Under the pieces are notes generated by a model that was given only the letters and a program-made list of their open reading frames with translations, searched no databases and was not told the origin of the DNA. The position numbers and the translations under genes were made by a program. Positions 26,265 to 34,689 of a stretch of 64,000 nt of DNA are shown here, piece by piece. Source of the DNA: Kiritimatiellaceae bacterium (GTDB taxonomy: Bacteria > Verrucomicrobiota > Kiritimatiellia > Kiritimatiellales > Tichowtungiaceae). The stretch covers positions 519,729 through 583,728 of the forward strand of contig JABFQY010000003.1 in NCBI GenBank assembly GCA_013141415.1. Direction: 5' to 3'. Each line of letters starts with the position of its first letter. The stretch's first letter is position 1.

Positions 26265-27212
26265 ATGAAAAAGGTTCTGTTCTCCGGCCTCCTGCTCGTC
26301 TCTGCTATGGCATTCGGCATCGAGAAGGGAGCGTCCCGTACCGCAGTTCTCGCCGAACTGGGCGAACCGAACGGTTCGATGCGGCGCGATGGAAAGGAAA
26401 TTCTTCTGTTCAAGACCGGCACAGTAACCCTTCAAAACGACATCGTGACCGGAATCAATCTCTCGCAGGAATATGCGCGCAAAACCGAGGAGCGCGCATT
26501 GAAGGCCAAAGAAATCCGCGCGGCGGAACGAGTGGAACTGGAAAAACAAAAACAGCTTTATCCGGAAGACCACGTCATCCAAACCGGATGCGCATACAGC
26601 AAAACCGAAAACTGGGAAGCCCTTCCCGAATCCATCCGCCCTGCACACGGGAAATATGCGTATGATGTTTACCTTCCGCCGGGCTATCACGGATCGGATC
26701 GGCACTACACCTGTCTTTTTCTGGAAGCGCCCGCACTCTGGGACAGCGTAAAGGAACGTGTCCGCAAAGAAAAATGGATCGTTGTCATCCTGCCCGATGT
26801 CGCGCAGGAGCAGATGGGAAAGACGATCAACGGAAACTTTCTCGCCGCGTTCGATGATGTAACCGCACGCTTCCGGATCGCCAAAGACCGCATCTTCACT
26901 GCCGGGAAAATTCCGGCAGCCCTTTTCACTACCATGCGGCCCGTCGCCGGAATTATTCTTCAGGATCCCGACTTCAGGGGCATTGAAAGGGCCGGATTTA
27001 ACCCTGACTTCCTCCGTAAAAATCCGGATCTGCGCGCCTATGTTCTGCTTGGCAACAGTGATCGCGACAACGTGTCCTATCAGGCTCAATTTATTGTCAG
27101 TCAGATTCCGAAATACCACATCGAAGTCTATCTGGATGAAAACCCGGTTCTTCCGCCAGCCCTTGCTGACGGAGCAATCGATTGGATAAAAAAAGAATAC
27201 AACCTGCCCTGA
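26265..27212 (+). CDS. Secreted protein with OmlA-like start and esterase-like domain
   Basis: The 315-residue precursor has a signal peptide (MKKVLFSGLLLVSAMAFG). Residues ~20-65 (KGASRTAVLAELGEPNGS...NDIVTGI) resemble the SmpA/OmlA fold; a charged helix follows; residues ~115-315 read like an alpha/beta-hydrolase (YDVYLPPGYHGSD, a variant GxSxG position at FTAGKIPAA, and a C-terminal IDWIKKEY). The nucleophile serine is not evident, so activity is doubtful. It is followed after 17 bp by a lipoprotein gene. Confidence 0.6.
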   Translation: MKKVLFSGLLLVSAMAFGIEKGASRTAVLAELGEPNGSMRRDGKEILLFKTGTVTLQNDIVTGINLSQEYARKTEERALKAKEIRAAERVELEKQKQLYPEDHVIQTGCAYSKTENWEALPESIRPAHGKYAYDVYLPPGYHGSDRHYTCLFLEAPALWDSVKERVRKEKWIVVILPDVAQEQMGKTINGNFLAAFDDVTARFRIAKDRIFTAGKIPAALFTTMRPVAGIILQDPDFRGIERAGFNPDFLRKNPDLRAYVLLGNSDRDNVSYQAQFIVSQIPKYHIEVYLDENPVLPPALADGAIDWIKKEYNLP

Positions 27213-27229
27213 ACCGCCAAGGAGAAAAA

Positions 27230-27697
27230 ATGAAAAAGCTAATACTGCCTGCGATTCTGCTGTTTCTCGCCGGATGCGACTACGACATTCCGCTGAGTCA
27301 GACTCCTTCCGCGCCCGCCAACCCGGCCTTGGCTGGAAAATGGAGCGGGCAACCCGCCAACGAAAAACCGGTTCGAATAGAAATTAAAACATCCGGAACG
27401 GATTACAGCGTCATCTACACCGAGGGCGGCGACGAGCTGACCTTCAAAGGATTCGAAATCAAAGCCGCCGGACTGAACCTGATCCAGCTGGAATTGAAAG
27501 ATGCCGAAAAACAAAAATACCTCTTTGCGAAATACGAACTGACTCCGGACGGTCTGTCCGTTTACCGACTCAATCCGGAAGTCGTCTCCGCCAAATGCCA
27601 AACCGCCGAAGAGCTATTAAACGATCTGGCGGTTCACCGGAACAACCCGTTTCTGTTTTCTGAACCGCTGAAATTCACCCGATCAGTTCAGCAGTGA
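27230..27697 (+). CDS. Predicted lipoprotein
   Basis: The 155-residue precursor opens with MKKLILPAILLFLAGC, a clear lipobox, behind CCAAGGAG. The mature part is a small beta-rich domain (ALAGKWSG, PVRIEIKTSGTDYSVIYTEGGDELTF) of lipocalin-like pattern. Function unknown. Its 3' end overlaps the convergent BaiN-like gene by 15 bp; it is probably co-transcribed with 26265-27212. Confidence 0.7.
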   Translation: MKKLILPAILLFLAGCDYDIPLSQTPSAPANPALAGKWSGQPANEKPVRIEIKTSGTDYSVIYTEGGDELTFKGFEIKAAGLNLIQLELKDAEKQKYLFAKYELTPDGLSVYRLNPEVVSAKCQTAEELLNDLAVHRNNPFLFSEPLKFTRSVQQ

Positions 27698-28870
27698 TTG
27701 CGCGGCCAGATAGCCGGTCGTCCAGGCCGCTTGCAGATTGAAACCGCCGGTCAGCGCGTCGATGTCCATCACTTCACCGGCGAAATAAAGGTCGGGAACC
27801 AAACGACTTTGCATCGTTTTAAAATCGATTTCCTTCAGCCGGATGCCGCCGCAGGTGACAAACTCCTCGCGGTGCCGGTTTTTTCCGGTAATCGGCAGAA
27901 CAAAACCGCTGACCTGCGCGGCGATATGCCGCAACGCCTTGACCGGACATGCGCCCCACTCGCGTGCTTCATCCACACCGGCACGAGCGACCAGCAGTTT
28001 CCAGAGTCTGGCTGAAAGGCCGACCGGCGACCACGTTCCGACCTGCTTGCGCGGCGAGGCGGCGCGGAATTTTTCCAGCGTCTGAAAAACCTGTTCCTCG
28101 CTCTGCGCCGGAAGCCAGTTGATTTTCATTTCAAAACGGTAATTTGTTTCCGCCAGCGTCCGCGCACCGAACGACGAAAGTCTCAAAACCGCCGGGCCGC
28201 TGACGCCGCCGTGCGTAATCAGCAGTGCGCCGTCGGCTTTCAGTCCCGGCGCGCTGACGCGGACATCTTCCACGACGATTCCGGCCAGCGCGGTGAACTC
28301 TTTGTCCGACGTGTTAAACGTAAAAAGCGACGGCACACACGGTTCAATCGTATGGCCGAGCCCTTCAATAAATTCGCCGCCGCCGGTCGCCACCAGCAGT
28401 TTCCTGCAACTAAGCTGTTCGCCGTCCGCCAGCTTGACGTTGAATCCGCCGTCAAATCTCCGGACTTTGAAAACTTCCGCGTTCGTCCGGACATTCACGC
28501 CGGTTGCCAGCAACGCGTTGATGACATCTTCAGACGTATCGGAGCGCGGAAAAAGACAACCGTCGTCGAGCGTTACCAGCGGTACGCCGTGCGATTCAAA
28601 CCACTCGACCGTCTCCGCCGGGCCGAAGCGGTGAAACGGACCGATCAGTTCCGCGCCGCCGCGCGGATAGTTTTTCACGAACTCGCGGATATCGGAACAT
28701 TGGTGCGTCAGATTACAGCGCCCGCCGCCGGAAACGCGTACCTTCGCCAGCGGCTTCGCGCCCTTCTCCAGCACGAGAACGTTCAGCTCCGGCGCGGCTT
28801 CGGCGCAGACCGCGGCGGCGAAAATTCCCGCCGCTCCGCCGCCAATTATGATGACATCAGAAGAAATCAT
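27683..28870 (-). CDS. BaiN/HI0933-family flavoprotein
   Basis: The 395-residue protein has a N-terminal FAD motif (DVIIIGGGAAGIFAAAVCAE), the family block EKGAKPLAKVRVSGGGRCNLTHQ, and the C-terminal YFAGEVMDIDALTGGFNLQAAWTTG. Members are NAD(P)/FAD-dependent oxidoreductases of poorly known substrate; BaiN acts on bile-acid intermediates. A 55-residue membrane protein gene ends 5 bp upstream on the same strand. Confidence 0.9.
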   Translation of the reverse strand: MISSDVIIIGGGAAGIFAAAVCAEAAPELNVLVLEKGAKPLAKVRVSGGGRCNLTHQCSDIREFVKNYPRGGAELIGPFHRFGPAETVEWFESHGVPLVTLDDGCLFPRSDTSEDVINALLATGVNVRTNAEVFKVRRFDGGFNVKLADGEQLSCRKLLVATGGGEFIEGLGHTIEPCVPSLFTFNTSDKEFTALAGIVVEDVRVSAPGLKADGALLITHGGVSGPAVLRLSSFGARTLAETNYRFEMKINWLPAQSEEQVFQTLEKFRAASPRKQVGTWSPVGLSARLWKLLVARAGVDEAREWGACPVKALRHIAAQVSGFVLPITGKNRHREEFVTCGGIRLKEIDFKTMQSRLVPDLYFAGEVMDIDALTGGFNLQAAWTTGYLAAQSLLN

Positions 28871-28875
28871 TTGGC

Positions 28876-29043
28876 TTAACGTCCATGGAACAGCCGGTCG
28901 GTGTAGTCTTTAAGCGTGTGTCCGTTACGCCGGACATCGCGCTCCGCCGCCGGAATAAAAATGAACTGAATCGCCACCCAGACGGCAATCACCAGCAGGA
29001 TCAGCGTCAGACACCCCAGCGGCAGTTTATAAAATTTTGCCAT
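28876..29043 (-). CDS. Small single-pass membrane protein
   Basis: The 55-codon frame encodes MAKFYKLPLG followed by one hydrophobic segment (CLTLILLVIAVWVAIQFIFI) and a basic tail ending LFHGR. It ends 5 bp before the BaiN-like start, so coupling is plausible. The ribosome site is weak. It is short and unrecognised, but a membrane helix with a polar tail is unlikely by chance. Confidence 0.5.
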   Translation of the reverse strand: MAKFYKLPLGCLTLILLVIAVWVAIQFIFIPAAERDVRRNGHTLKDYTDRLFHGR

Positions 29044-29214
29044 GGCCGGAGACTACACCACCGAACAAAACACGGAAAGGTTCCAGTTGCCGGAAGATTT
29101 CAGCAACCGGAACTATTTTCTTTTTCCTTTCTTTTGATACTGGTTTCTGAGATTGAGAGAGTGCGATTTTTTATCCATCGCGTGGTAAACAAAAGAAACG
29201 GAACAGAAAACAGT

Positions 29215-30141
29215 ATGAGCATTCCAAAAGTATTGATTATCGGAGCAGGACAAGTCGGGTTCAGCATCGCCAAACATTTGCTTTCATGTAATGCGGCGCA
29301 TGTCGCGCTTTACGACGTACGGCCCGGCGTGGCAGAAGGTATGGCCCTCGACCTCTCCCACTGTCTGTTTAACGTCGTGCAGTGTTCCTGCGACGGAACC
29401 GATCAGGTTGATCAAGCCTTTGAAGGAGCCGACATGGTCGTTTTCTCCGCAGGCGCTCCCCGTCAGAAAGACCAGAAGCGCATCGACCTGCTGATCCAAA
29501 ACGCCAAAATCGTTTTAGACATCGCGGAAATCGCGAACCGGAAAGTTCCGGCGGCTCCTTTCCTGATTATCACCAATCCGGTTGACGTACTTTCCACCAT
29601 CGTGAAAAGAACCTTCCCGAAAATGCATGTCATCGGAATGGGCTGCGGACTGGACACCATGCGATTCCGGTATTACATCGCCTCGTGCCTGAAACTGCCT
29701 ACCGGAACGGTCGACGCCTTCATTGCCGGATCTCACGACGACACCATGATGCCGCTATGGGAAACCGCCCGCGTAGGAGCCGTTCCGCTGACCAATCTGA
29801 TTTCGGAAACTGACCGGGAAAAAATTCTCGAACTGACCCGTTCATCCGGCGACCGGATTGTGAAGTCGTTGGGCCGGGGCAGTTCGGCCGCCGCCGGCGT
29901 ACTGGGCGCACAGATGGTTCATTCGTACTTTTCGGAAGACGGAACGGCCTACAGCGCAGACTGCTTTATGACCGACTGCTTCGGCGTCAAAGACTGCATG
30001 ATTTCCCTGCCCTGCGTGCTGTTTAAAGATGGCGTTCATCCGATCAAAACACCGTTCACCGAAGCACAGCGGATTCATTTCGAACAGACCGCCCGCCGCA
30101 TCGATGAAAACGCCAAAATGGTTCTCGACGGAATTAAATAG
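29215..30141 (+). CDS. mdh: Malate/lactate dehydrogenase family, likely malate dehydrogenase
   Basis: The 308-residue NAD-dependent enzyme has the Rossmann motif VLIIGAGQVGFSIA, the substrate-loop arginines near GAPRQKDQKR, LIITNPVDV, and the catalytic histidine in AGSHDD. The loop arginine in APRQK favours malate over lactate. Residues are slightly diverged from textbook MDH (GLDTMRFR). A longer frame from 28885 is rejected because it overlaps the opposite genes and adds no family sequence. Repeats follow downstream. Confidence 0.85.
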   Translation: MSIPKVLIIGAGQVGFSIAKHLLSCNAAHVALYDVRPGVAEGMALDLSHCLFNVVQCSCDGTDQVDQAFEGADMVVFSAGAPRQKDQKRIDLLIQNAKIVLDIAEIANRKVPAAPFLIITNPVDVLSTIVKRTFPKMHVIGMGCGLDTMRFRYYIASCLKLPTGTVDAFIAGSHDDTMMPLWETARVGAVPLTNLISETDREKILELTRSSGDRIVKSLGRGSSAAAGVLGAQMVHSYFSEDGTAYSADCFMTDCFGVKDCMISLPCVLFKDGVHPIKTPFTEAQRIHFEQTARRIDENAKMVLDGIK

Positions 30142-30200
30142 ACGAAGCGTTTGAACGCCGTGGATATCTCGGCCTTCGGAGTTTAGAGCCTCGCGCAAAG

Positions 30201-30300
30201 CCGCCAAGGCGCAGAGAGTTTCTAATATGGAAGCGTAGACGCGACGCCCTCGTCGCGTTTTACTATGAATGAATGCGACGAGGGCGTCGCATCTACGTTT
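30201..30300. repeat. About 100-bp direct repeat, copy 1 (CGTAGACGCG palindrome)
   Basis: It begins CCGCCAAGGCGCAGAGAG and contains a palindrome at 30234-30297 with ends CGTAGACGCGACG / CGTCGCATCTACG and two hairpins around CGACGCCCTCGTCG. An almost identical copy is at 31224-31323 and a shorter relative at 31048-31112. The 316-bp gap between mdh and the next gene holds only repeats. Confidence 0.88.
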
Positions 30301-30305
30301 TATAA

Positions 30306-30357
30306 TGTGGAAGCGGCATCCCTGCCGCTGGCCAGAGGCAAGGATGCCTCTTCCACA
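30306..30357. repeat. Double hairpin with TGTGGAAG / CTTCCACA ends, copy 1
   Basis: The 52-bp unit has 8-bp inverted ends and two inner hairpins (GCGGCATCCCTGCCGC and AGAGGCAAGGATGCCTCT). A related unit lies at 31331-31379. Confidence 0.82.
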
Positions 30358-30457
30358 CTAAAACTCCTCATCGGAAAATCGCGGCTGTACAGCGCCTTCG
30401 GTTCCGCTAAAGTCGGAGCAGACCGGAAAGCATGAACCTAAACGAAAGGGGCGAACG

Positions 30458-31006
30458 ATGAAACAGGTTGTATTCTATGCATTGGCGGCGGGACTGGTTC
30501 TGAGCGCAGGCTGTTCCAAAAAAGAGGAAAAACCATCTGCCCCGGCGGTAAGCGCCGCAAAACCTGCCATGCCGACAACCGTGGCACAGATAACCGGCAA
30601 AGTCGCCGCAGTCACGGCACAGGCTCAGGCCGCCACCAAAGAAGTCGCCCAGAAAGTTGAAGCTGTCAAAAGCGCGCTAACGGTTAAGCCCGATCAGGTC
30701 ATGGCCGAGCTCAACCAGCCGATCGCGGACATCAAGGCCAAAGCCGCCGCCCTAGGACAGCCCGAACTGTTGGCCTACGCCAACACCTACAAAACAGTTC
30801 TACTTGAGAAAAAAGATCAGCTCGCCGGACTGACCAGCCAGCTGAAGGCTCTGCCGATGGCCGACATGCTCGGCGAAAAAGGTATTGCCCTCAAAAATCA
30901 GCTGAGCCAGTACACCGCCCAGCTCGCCGGACTCAAAGAACGCTACAGCGTCTACCTCGACATGCTCAAAAAACTCGGCGTCAATCTCTCGGCATTTGGA
31001 ATTTAA
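30458..31006 (+). CDS. Predicted lipoprotein, helical
   Basis: The 182-residue precursor has a lipobox (LAAGLVLSAGC) after a short signal. The mature protein is alanine/lysine/glutamine-rich with heptad-like helices (VAAVTAQAQAATKEVAQKVEAV, QLAGLTSQLKALP), suggesting coiled coil. Family not recognised; a periplasmic structural or chaperone role is only a guess. GAAAGGGG precedes the ATG. Repeat tracts flank it on both sides. Confidence 0.75.
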   Translation: MKQVVFYALAAGLVLSAGCSKKEEKPSAPAVSAAKPAMPTTVAQITGKVAAVTAQAQAATKEVAQKVEAVKSALTVKPDQVMAELNQPIADIKAKAAALGQPELLAYANTYKTVLLEKKDQLAGLTSQLKALPMADMLGEKGIALKNQLSQYTAQLAGLKERYSVYLDMLKKLGVNLSAFGI

Positions 31007-31047
31007 CTTTCCTCGCCAAGGCGCAGAGAGCTTCCAATGACTGTAAA

Positions 31048-31112
31048 CGTAGACGCGGTGTCCTCACCGCGTTTCTTAGCATGGATAACGCGGTGAGGAC
31101 ACCGCGTCTACA
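31048..31112. repeat. CGTAGACGCGG palindrome, related copy
   Basis: Ends CGTAGACGCGG and CCGCGTCTACA bracket two hairpins built on GCGGTGTCCTCACCGC and its inverse. It is preceded by the same GCCAAGGCGCAGAGAG word as the copies at 30201 and 31224. Confidence 0.82.
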
Positions 31113-31223
31113 TTTTGGAAAAATTAACCTCGAATGGACGCGAATCACCGCGAATGGAGCCGCGCGCAGCGCTCTGGAGTGCGGCGGCTCGACGCCGCTT
31201 TCAAAACATCGAAGATTTTTGAC

Positions 31224-31323
31224 CGCCAAGGCGCAGAGCGTTTCTGAACTATGGAAGCGTAGACGCGACGCCCTCGTCGCGTTTTACTATGAATGAATGC
31301 GACGAGGGCGTCGCATCTACGTT
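31224..31323. repeat. About 100-bp direct repeat, copy 2
   Basis: Nearly identical to 30201-30300, including the internal TTTTACTATGAATGAATG spacer between its two hairpins. The region 31007-31380 holds only such repeats. Confidence 0.88.
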
Positions 31324-31330
31324 CCCCACG

Positions 31331-31379
31331 TGTGGAAGCGGCTTCCAGCCGCTGGCCAGAGCAATGATCCCTCTTCCAT
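31331..31379. repeat. Double hairpin with TGTGGAAG end, copy 2
   Basis: Shares TGTGGAAGCGGC and GCCGCTGGCCAGAG with the copy at 30306-30357; its right half is shorter and degenerate. Confidence 0.7.
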
Positions 31380-31385
31380 CTTGAA

Positions 31386-31652
31386 ACCCGTCAAGCAGGA
31401 TATGAAAACGAATGTCGGGTTGTGATTCCGAAACCTGCAAACCATAGTGATATTCAACTGGACGACACCCAAACGCCGCCACATACCTACATCGAGCTGA
31501 AAATCGACCATCTGCCCATCATCAAAGAGGTGGTGATCGGTCCGAAAGCTGAACGGAAGGAAGAATGGGCCGCTGCCTTCAAAGTCCGCCTCAGTCAGGT
31601 GAATAAAGAGAAAGACATTCCCGTCAAAATATCAACCCTTCCGTTTAAATAG
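31386..31652 (+). pseudogene. C-terminal remnant of a DUF2971-like gene
   Basis: Reading through from the repeat edge, the frame encodes RQAGYENECRVVIP, the Y-E-x-E-x-R pattern of DUF2971 proteins, then LPIIKEVVIGPKA, a typical later strand, and ends at a TAA at 31652. There is an ATG at 31422, but it lies inside the conserved block, so the fragment lacks its N-terminal part; repeats occupy the expected place. DUF2971 proteins often occur with defence or mobile genes. Confidence 0.5.
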
Positions 31653-31734
31653 CCGAGTCGCTTCCAATGTCTGGAAAACTTGGCGACTTCTTGACTCGGC
31701 GAAGCCCGCAGAGCGAAGACGGTTGCGCGAGACT

Positions 31735-33087
31735 CTAAATCCCAAAAAAAGCGCTACCAAGAGCACGGAGAGCTTTTTCACGGTCGGTATCTTTGACGGC
31801 GAACATCATGCTGATTTCCGACGCGCCCTGATTGATCATTTCGAGATTCACACCGGCGGAGAACATCGCCTGCGTCGCTTTGGCGGCCATGCCGGGCGTA
31901 TAATGCATCCCCTCGCCTACGACCATGATCAGCGCCAGTCCGTGTTCGACCAGCACCGCATCGGGTTTCAATTCGGCTTTAATCCGGGCGACAACCTTTT
32001 CTTCTTTTGCCGCCGGCAGATTGGCCGAAGCCAGAATGACGGACATGTTATCAATCCCTGACGGCGTGTGTTCAAAGGAAATGCCTTCGTCTTCCAGAAT
32101 TTCAAGCAGGCGGCGGCCGAAACCGATTTCGCGGTTCATCATATATTTATCGATGTAAACGGCGCAAAAGCCGGGAGCGCTGGAAATACCGACCACCGTC
32201 TGTTCGCCGGGCGCGCGCTTCGGCACAACCATGGTGCCGGGAGCCGCCGGATTATTGGTGTTCTTAATGCAGATCGGAATATTGGCGCGCACAGCGGGCA
32301 CAATCGCCTCGTCGTGGAAAACGCCGAAACCGGCGTAGGAAAGTTCGCGCATTTCGCGGTAGGTCATACAGTCAATGGCGGGCGGATTTTCAATGATGCG
32401 CGGATCCATCGAGCAGACGGAATCCACATCGGTGAAGTTTTCATAGACGTCAGCCTTAACCGCCGCGGCAAGAATCGCACCGGTAATGTCGGAACCGCCG
32501 CGCGGAAACGTCGCGACGTCGCCACCTTTGGTGACGCCGAAGAAGCCGGGAAAAATCACGATTTCTTTGATGTTTTTCAGCGCGGCCAGCTTCGGATAGG
32601 ACTCGTCGAGCACCTGAGCGTTACCGAAATCGTCGCTCAGGAGCATGCCCGCTTCGCCGGGATTGACGTATTTCGCCGGGAATCCGGCCTTGGTGAAGGC
32701 TTCAGCAATGACACGGGCGGCGCAGTCTTCGCCAGCGGCTTTCATGGCGTCCATAAACTGTGCGTCGTTTTTGCCGCGGCCTTTAATACGTCCGCGCAAA
32801 TCGGCTTCGATGGTTTTGGTCACGGCTTCCGGCAGTTTCAGGTCGCGCTGAATTTCGGCGTAGCGATTCACCACAGCCATCAGGTCGGCCTCAAAATCTT
32901 TTCCGGCAATGACGGTGTTCGCCAGCGCGATCAGCAGGTCGGTGACCTTGGTGTCGGCTTTATTCCGTTTGCCCGGCGCGGAAACCACCACGATGCGGCG
33001 GTCGGTGTCGGCCGTGACAATTTTTACAATCTTCGAAATCTGCTCTGCATTGGCGACGGATGTCCCGCCGAATTTAACTACTTTCAT
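31735..33087 (-). CDS. lysC: Aspartate kinase
   Basis: The 450-residue enzyme phosphorylates aspartate, the first step to lysine, threonine and methionine. It has the KFGGTSVAN start, FPRGGSDITGA and FTDVDSVCSMDPR of the kinase domain, and two C-terminal ACT domains (~300-450) that usually mediate feedback inhibition by lysine or threonine. It is downstream of hom on the same strand (85-bp gap with an inverted repeat). Confidence 0.95.
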   Translation of the reverse strand: MKVVKFGGTSVANAEQISKIVKIVTADTDRRIVVVSAPGKRNKADTKVTDLLIALANTVIAGKDFEADLMAVVNRYAEIQRDLKLPEAVTKTIEADLRGRIKGRGKNDAQFMDAMKAAGEDCAARVIAEAFTKAGFPAKYVNPGEAGMLLSDDFGNAQVLDESYPKLAALKNIKEIVIFPGFFGVTKGGDVATFPRGGSDITGAILAAAVKADVYENFTDVDSVCSMDPRIIENPPAIDCMTYREMRELSYAGFGVFHDEAIVPAVRANIPICIKNTNNPAAPGTMVVPKRAPGEQTVVGISSAPGFCAVYIDKYMMNREIGFGRRLLEILEDEGISFEHTPSGIDNMSVILASANLPAAKEEKVVARIKAELKPDAVLVEHGLALIMVVGEGMHYTPGMAAKATQAMFSAGVNLEMINQGASEISMMFAVKDTDREKALRALGSAFFGI

Positions 33088-33103
33088 TGTTCAATCCCCG
33101 TTA

Positions 33104-33165
33104 ACCACGGAATACACCGAATACACTGAACGGATCCTTTCCGTGTTTTCTGTGTGTTCTGTGGT
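33104..33165. repeat. Inverted ACCACGGAATACAC repeat between hom and lysC
   Basis: The arms ACCACGGAATACACCGAA and TTTTCTGTGTGTTCTGTGGT are imperfect inverses around GAACGGATCCTTTCCGTG. It sits in the 85-bp gap, so hom-lysC transcripts would carry a hairpin there. Confidence 0.6.
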
Positions 33166-33172
33166 GAATTTT

Positions 33173-34456
33173 TTATTCAAAATCTTCAATCGCCATGCGG
33201 ACAGGTTTGCCATCCACCACATTCAGCCGCTCGATTTCCTCCATCGCCGCGACAAAGTTCTTTTCCAGCGCCTTGTGAGTCAGAAACACCACCGGCACCT
33301 GTTCGCCCGCGTTCTGCTCTTTCTGCATAACCGCGCCGATACTGATTTTGTTTTTGCCGAGCACATGCGCGACCTGAGCAATCACGTCCGGCTGATCTTT
33401 CAGCGAAAGGCGCAAATAGCAGCGGATGGAAATATTCGCCGCGTCGCGCACCGGCAGAGCCTTGTTCTTCAGCAGCCAATCACTGCATCCGCCCTTGCCT
33501 GCCGCCGCTTCCATGATGTCGCCGATCACCGCGCTGGCGGTCGGCAGACGGCCTGCGCCGCGTCCGTAATAAAGCGTACTGCCAACGACATCGCCTTCGA
33601 CGAAGACCGCATTGTATGCATCGTGCACCGCCGCCAGCAGATGTTTCTTCGGCACCAGCGACGGCTCGACGCGCATTTCGATCTCGCCGTTTACCTCGCG
33701 GATGACGGCCAGCAGTTTAATGCGATAGCCCAGTTCGTCGGCATATTCGATTTCGCGATGCGACAGTCCGCGGATGCCTTCAATCGTGAAAGCGTCCATC
33801 GAAACCGGCGCGCCGTAAGCCAGCGAAGCCAGCACCACCGCTTTGTGAGCGGTGTCGATGCCGTCGATATCCAGATCCGGCGGCGTTTCAGCGTAACCGA
33901 GCTTCTGGGCGTCGGCCAGCACGGCGTCGAAATCGAGCCCTTCGCGTTCCATGCGCGTCAGGATGTAATTGCAGGTTCCGTTCAGAATGCCGTACATGCT
34001 CTTGATCTTGTTTCCGACCAAGCCGTCGCGCAAGGCGCGCAGAACCGGAATGCCTCCGCCGACGCTGGCTTCAAAATAGAGCCCCGCCCCGCTTTGGACG
34101 GAGGCCTCGAACAGTTCGTGGCCGGCTTCCGCCAGTAAGGCCTTATTGGCCGTGACCACCGGTTTACCGTTTTTCAGCGCGCGCAGTACGAAATCCTTGG
34201 CCAGCTTGACGCCGCCGATCAACTCGACAATCACGTCGATTTCCGGGTCGTTAATGACAGAAAGCGCATCGGTCGTCAGAAGCGATGAATCCACTTTGAC
34301 GCCGCGATCGGTTTTAATATCGAGGTCGGCGATTTTCCCAATGACTGGAAAAAGTCCGGTGCGCTGCGCCATCAGTTCGCCGTTTTTGAGGACAGCCTCA
34401 ACCACGCCTGCACCGACCGTGCCGAATCCCAGAATGCCTATCTTTACTTCCTTCAT
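33173..34456 (-). CDS. hom: Homoserine dehydrogenase
   Basis: The 427-residue NAD(P)-dependent enzyme reduces aspartate semialdehyde to homoserine. It shows the N-terminal GILGFGTVGAGV motif, VTANKALLAEAGHEL, the active-site GILNGTCNYILTRM, and a C-terminal ACT domain (~345-425) for likely threonine control. It leads the hom-lysC pair, which together supply the homoserine branch. Confidence 0.96.
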   Translation of the reverse strand: MKEVKIGILGFGTVGAGVVEAVLKNGELMAQRTGLFPVIGKIADLDIKTDRGVKVDSSLLTTDALSVINDPEIDVIVELIGGVKLAKDFVLRALKNGKPVVTANKALLAEAGHELFEASVQSGAGLYFEASVGGGIPVLRALRDGLVGNKIKSMYGILNGTCNYILTRMEREGLDFDAVLADAQKLGYAETPPDLDIDGIDTAHKAVVLASLAYGAPVSMDAFTIEGIRGLSHREIEYADELGYRIKLLAVIREVNGEIEMRVEPSLVPKKHLLAAVHDAYNAVFVEGDVVGSTLYYGRGAGRLPTASAVIGDIMEAAAGKGGCSDWLLKNKALPVRDAANISIRCYLRLSLKDQPDVIAQVAHVLGKNKISIGAVMQKEQNAGEQVPVVFLTHKALEKNFVAAMEEIERLNVVDGKPVRMAIEDFE

Positions 34457-34472
34457 AAATCGCCCTTCGGGC

Positions 34473-34560
34473 AGGCCCGAGACTTTAGACTTGAGGCTTT
34501 AGGCAAATACAGATTTCCAAACCCCTAAGGTCTAAGGCCCAAAGCCTAACGCCTTTTAGT
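34473..34560. repeat. CTTTAGACTT/AAGGTCTAAGGC low-complexity repeat
   Basis: Between hom and malic enzyme the sequence contains loosely inverted runs (GACTTTAGACTTGAGGCTTT and CTAAGGTCTAAGGCCCAAAG). No gene is seen in 34457-34689. Confidence 0.4.
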
Positions 34561-34689
34561 GAGCGCCGACTTTACCCCAAAGCCGTTCAAGCTCAAGGCG
34601 AAAGCCTTGGTTTCCAATTTTTGGAACAGTTGAAACTTGCGCGGCAGAACCGGATCGGTACGATGGTCGGCTTATTTAAGGAGTTACCA

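Noticed and set aside
26214-27119. 301-residue minus-strand frame opposite the secreted esterase-like gene
   Set aside because: The plus-strand frame has a signal peptide and domain patterns; this one has neither.
28885-29214. 110-residue N-terminal extension of malate dehydrogenase
   Set aside because: It overlaps the opposite-strand genes and the Rossmann start lies right after the ATG at 29215.
30201-31379. Possible CRISPR array
   Set aside because: The repeats are palindromic, of different types, irregularly spaced and lack unique spacers of equal length.
32068-33129. 353-residue plus-strand frame opposite lysC
   Set aside because: Antisense shadow; lysC motifs are complete.
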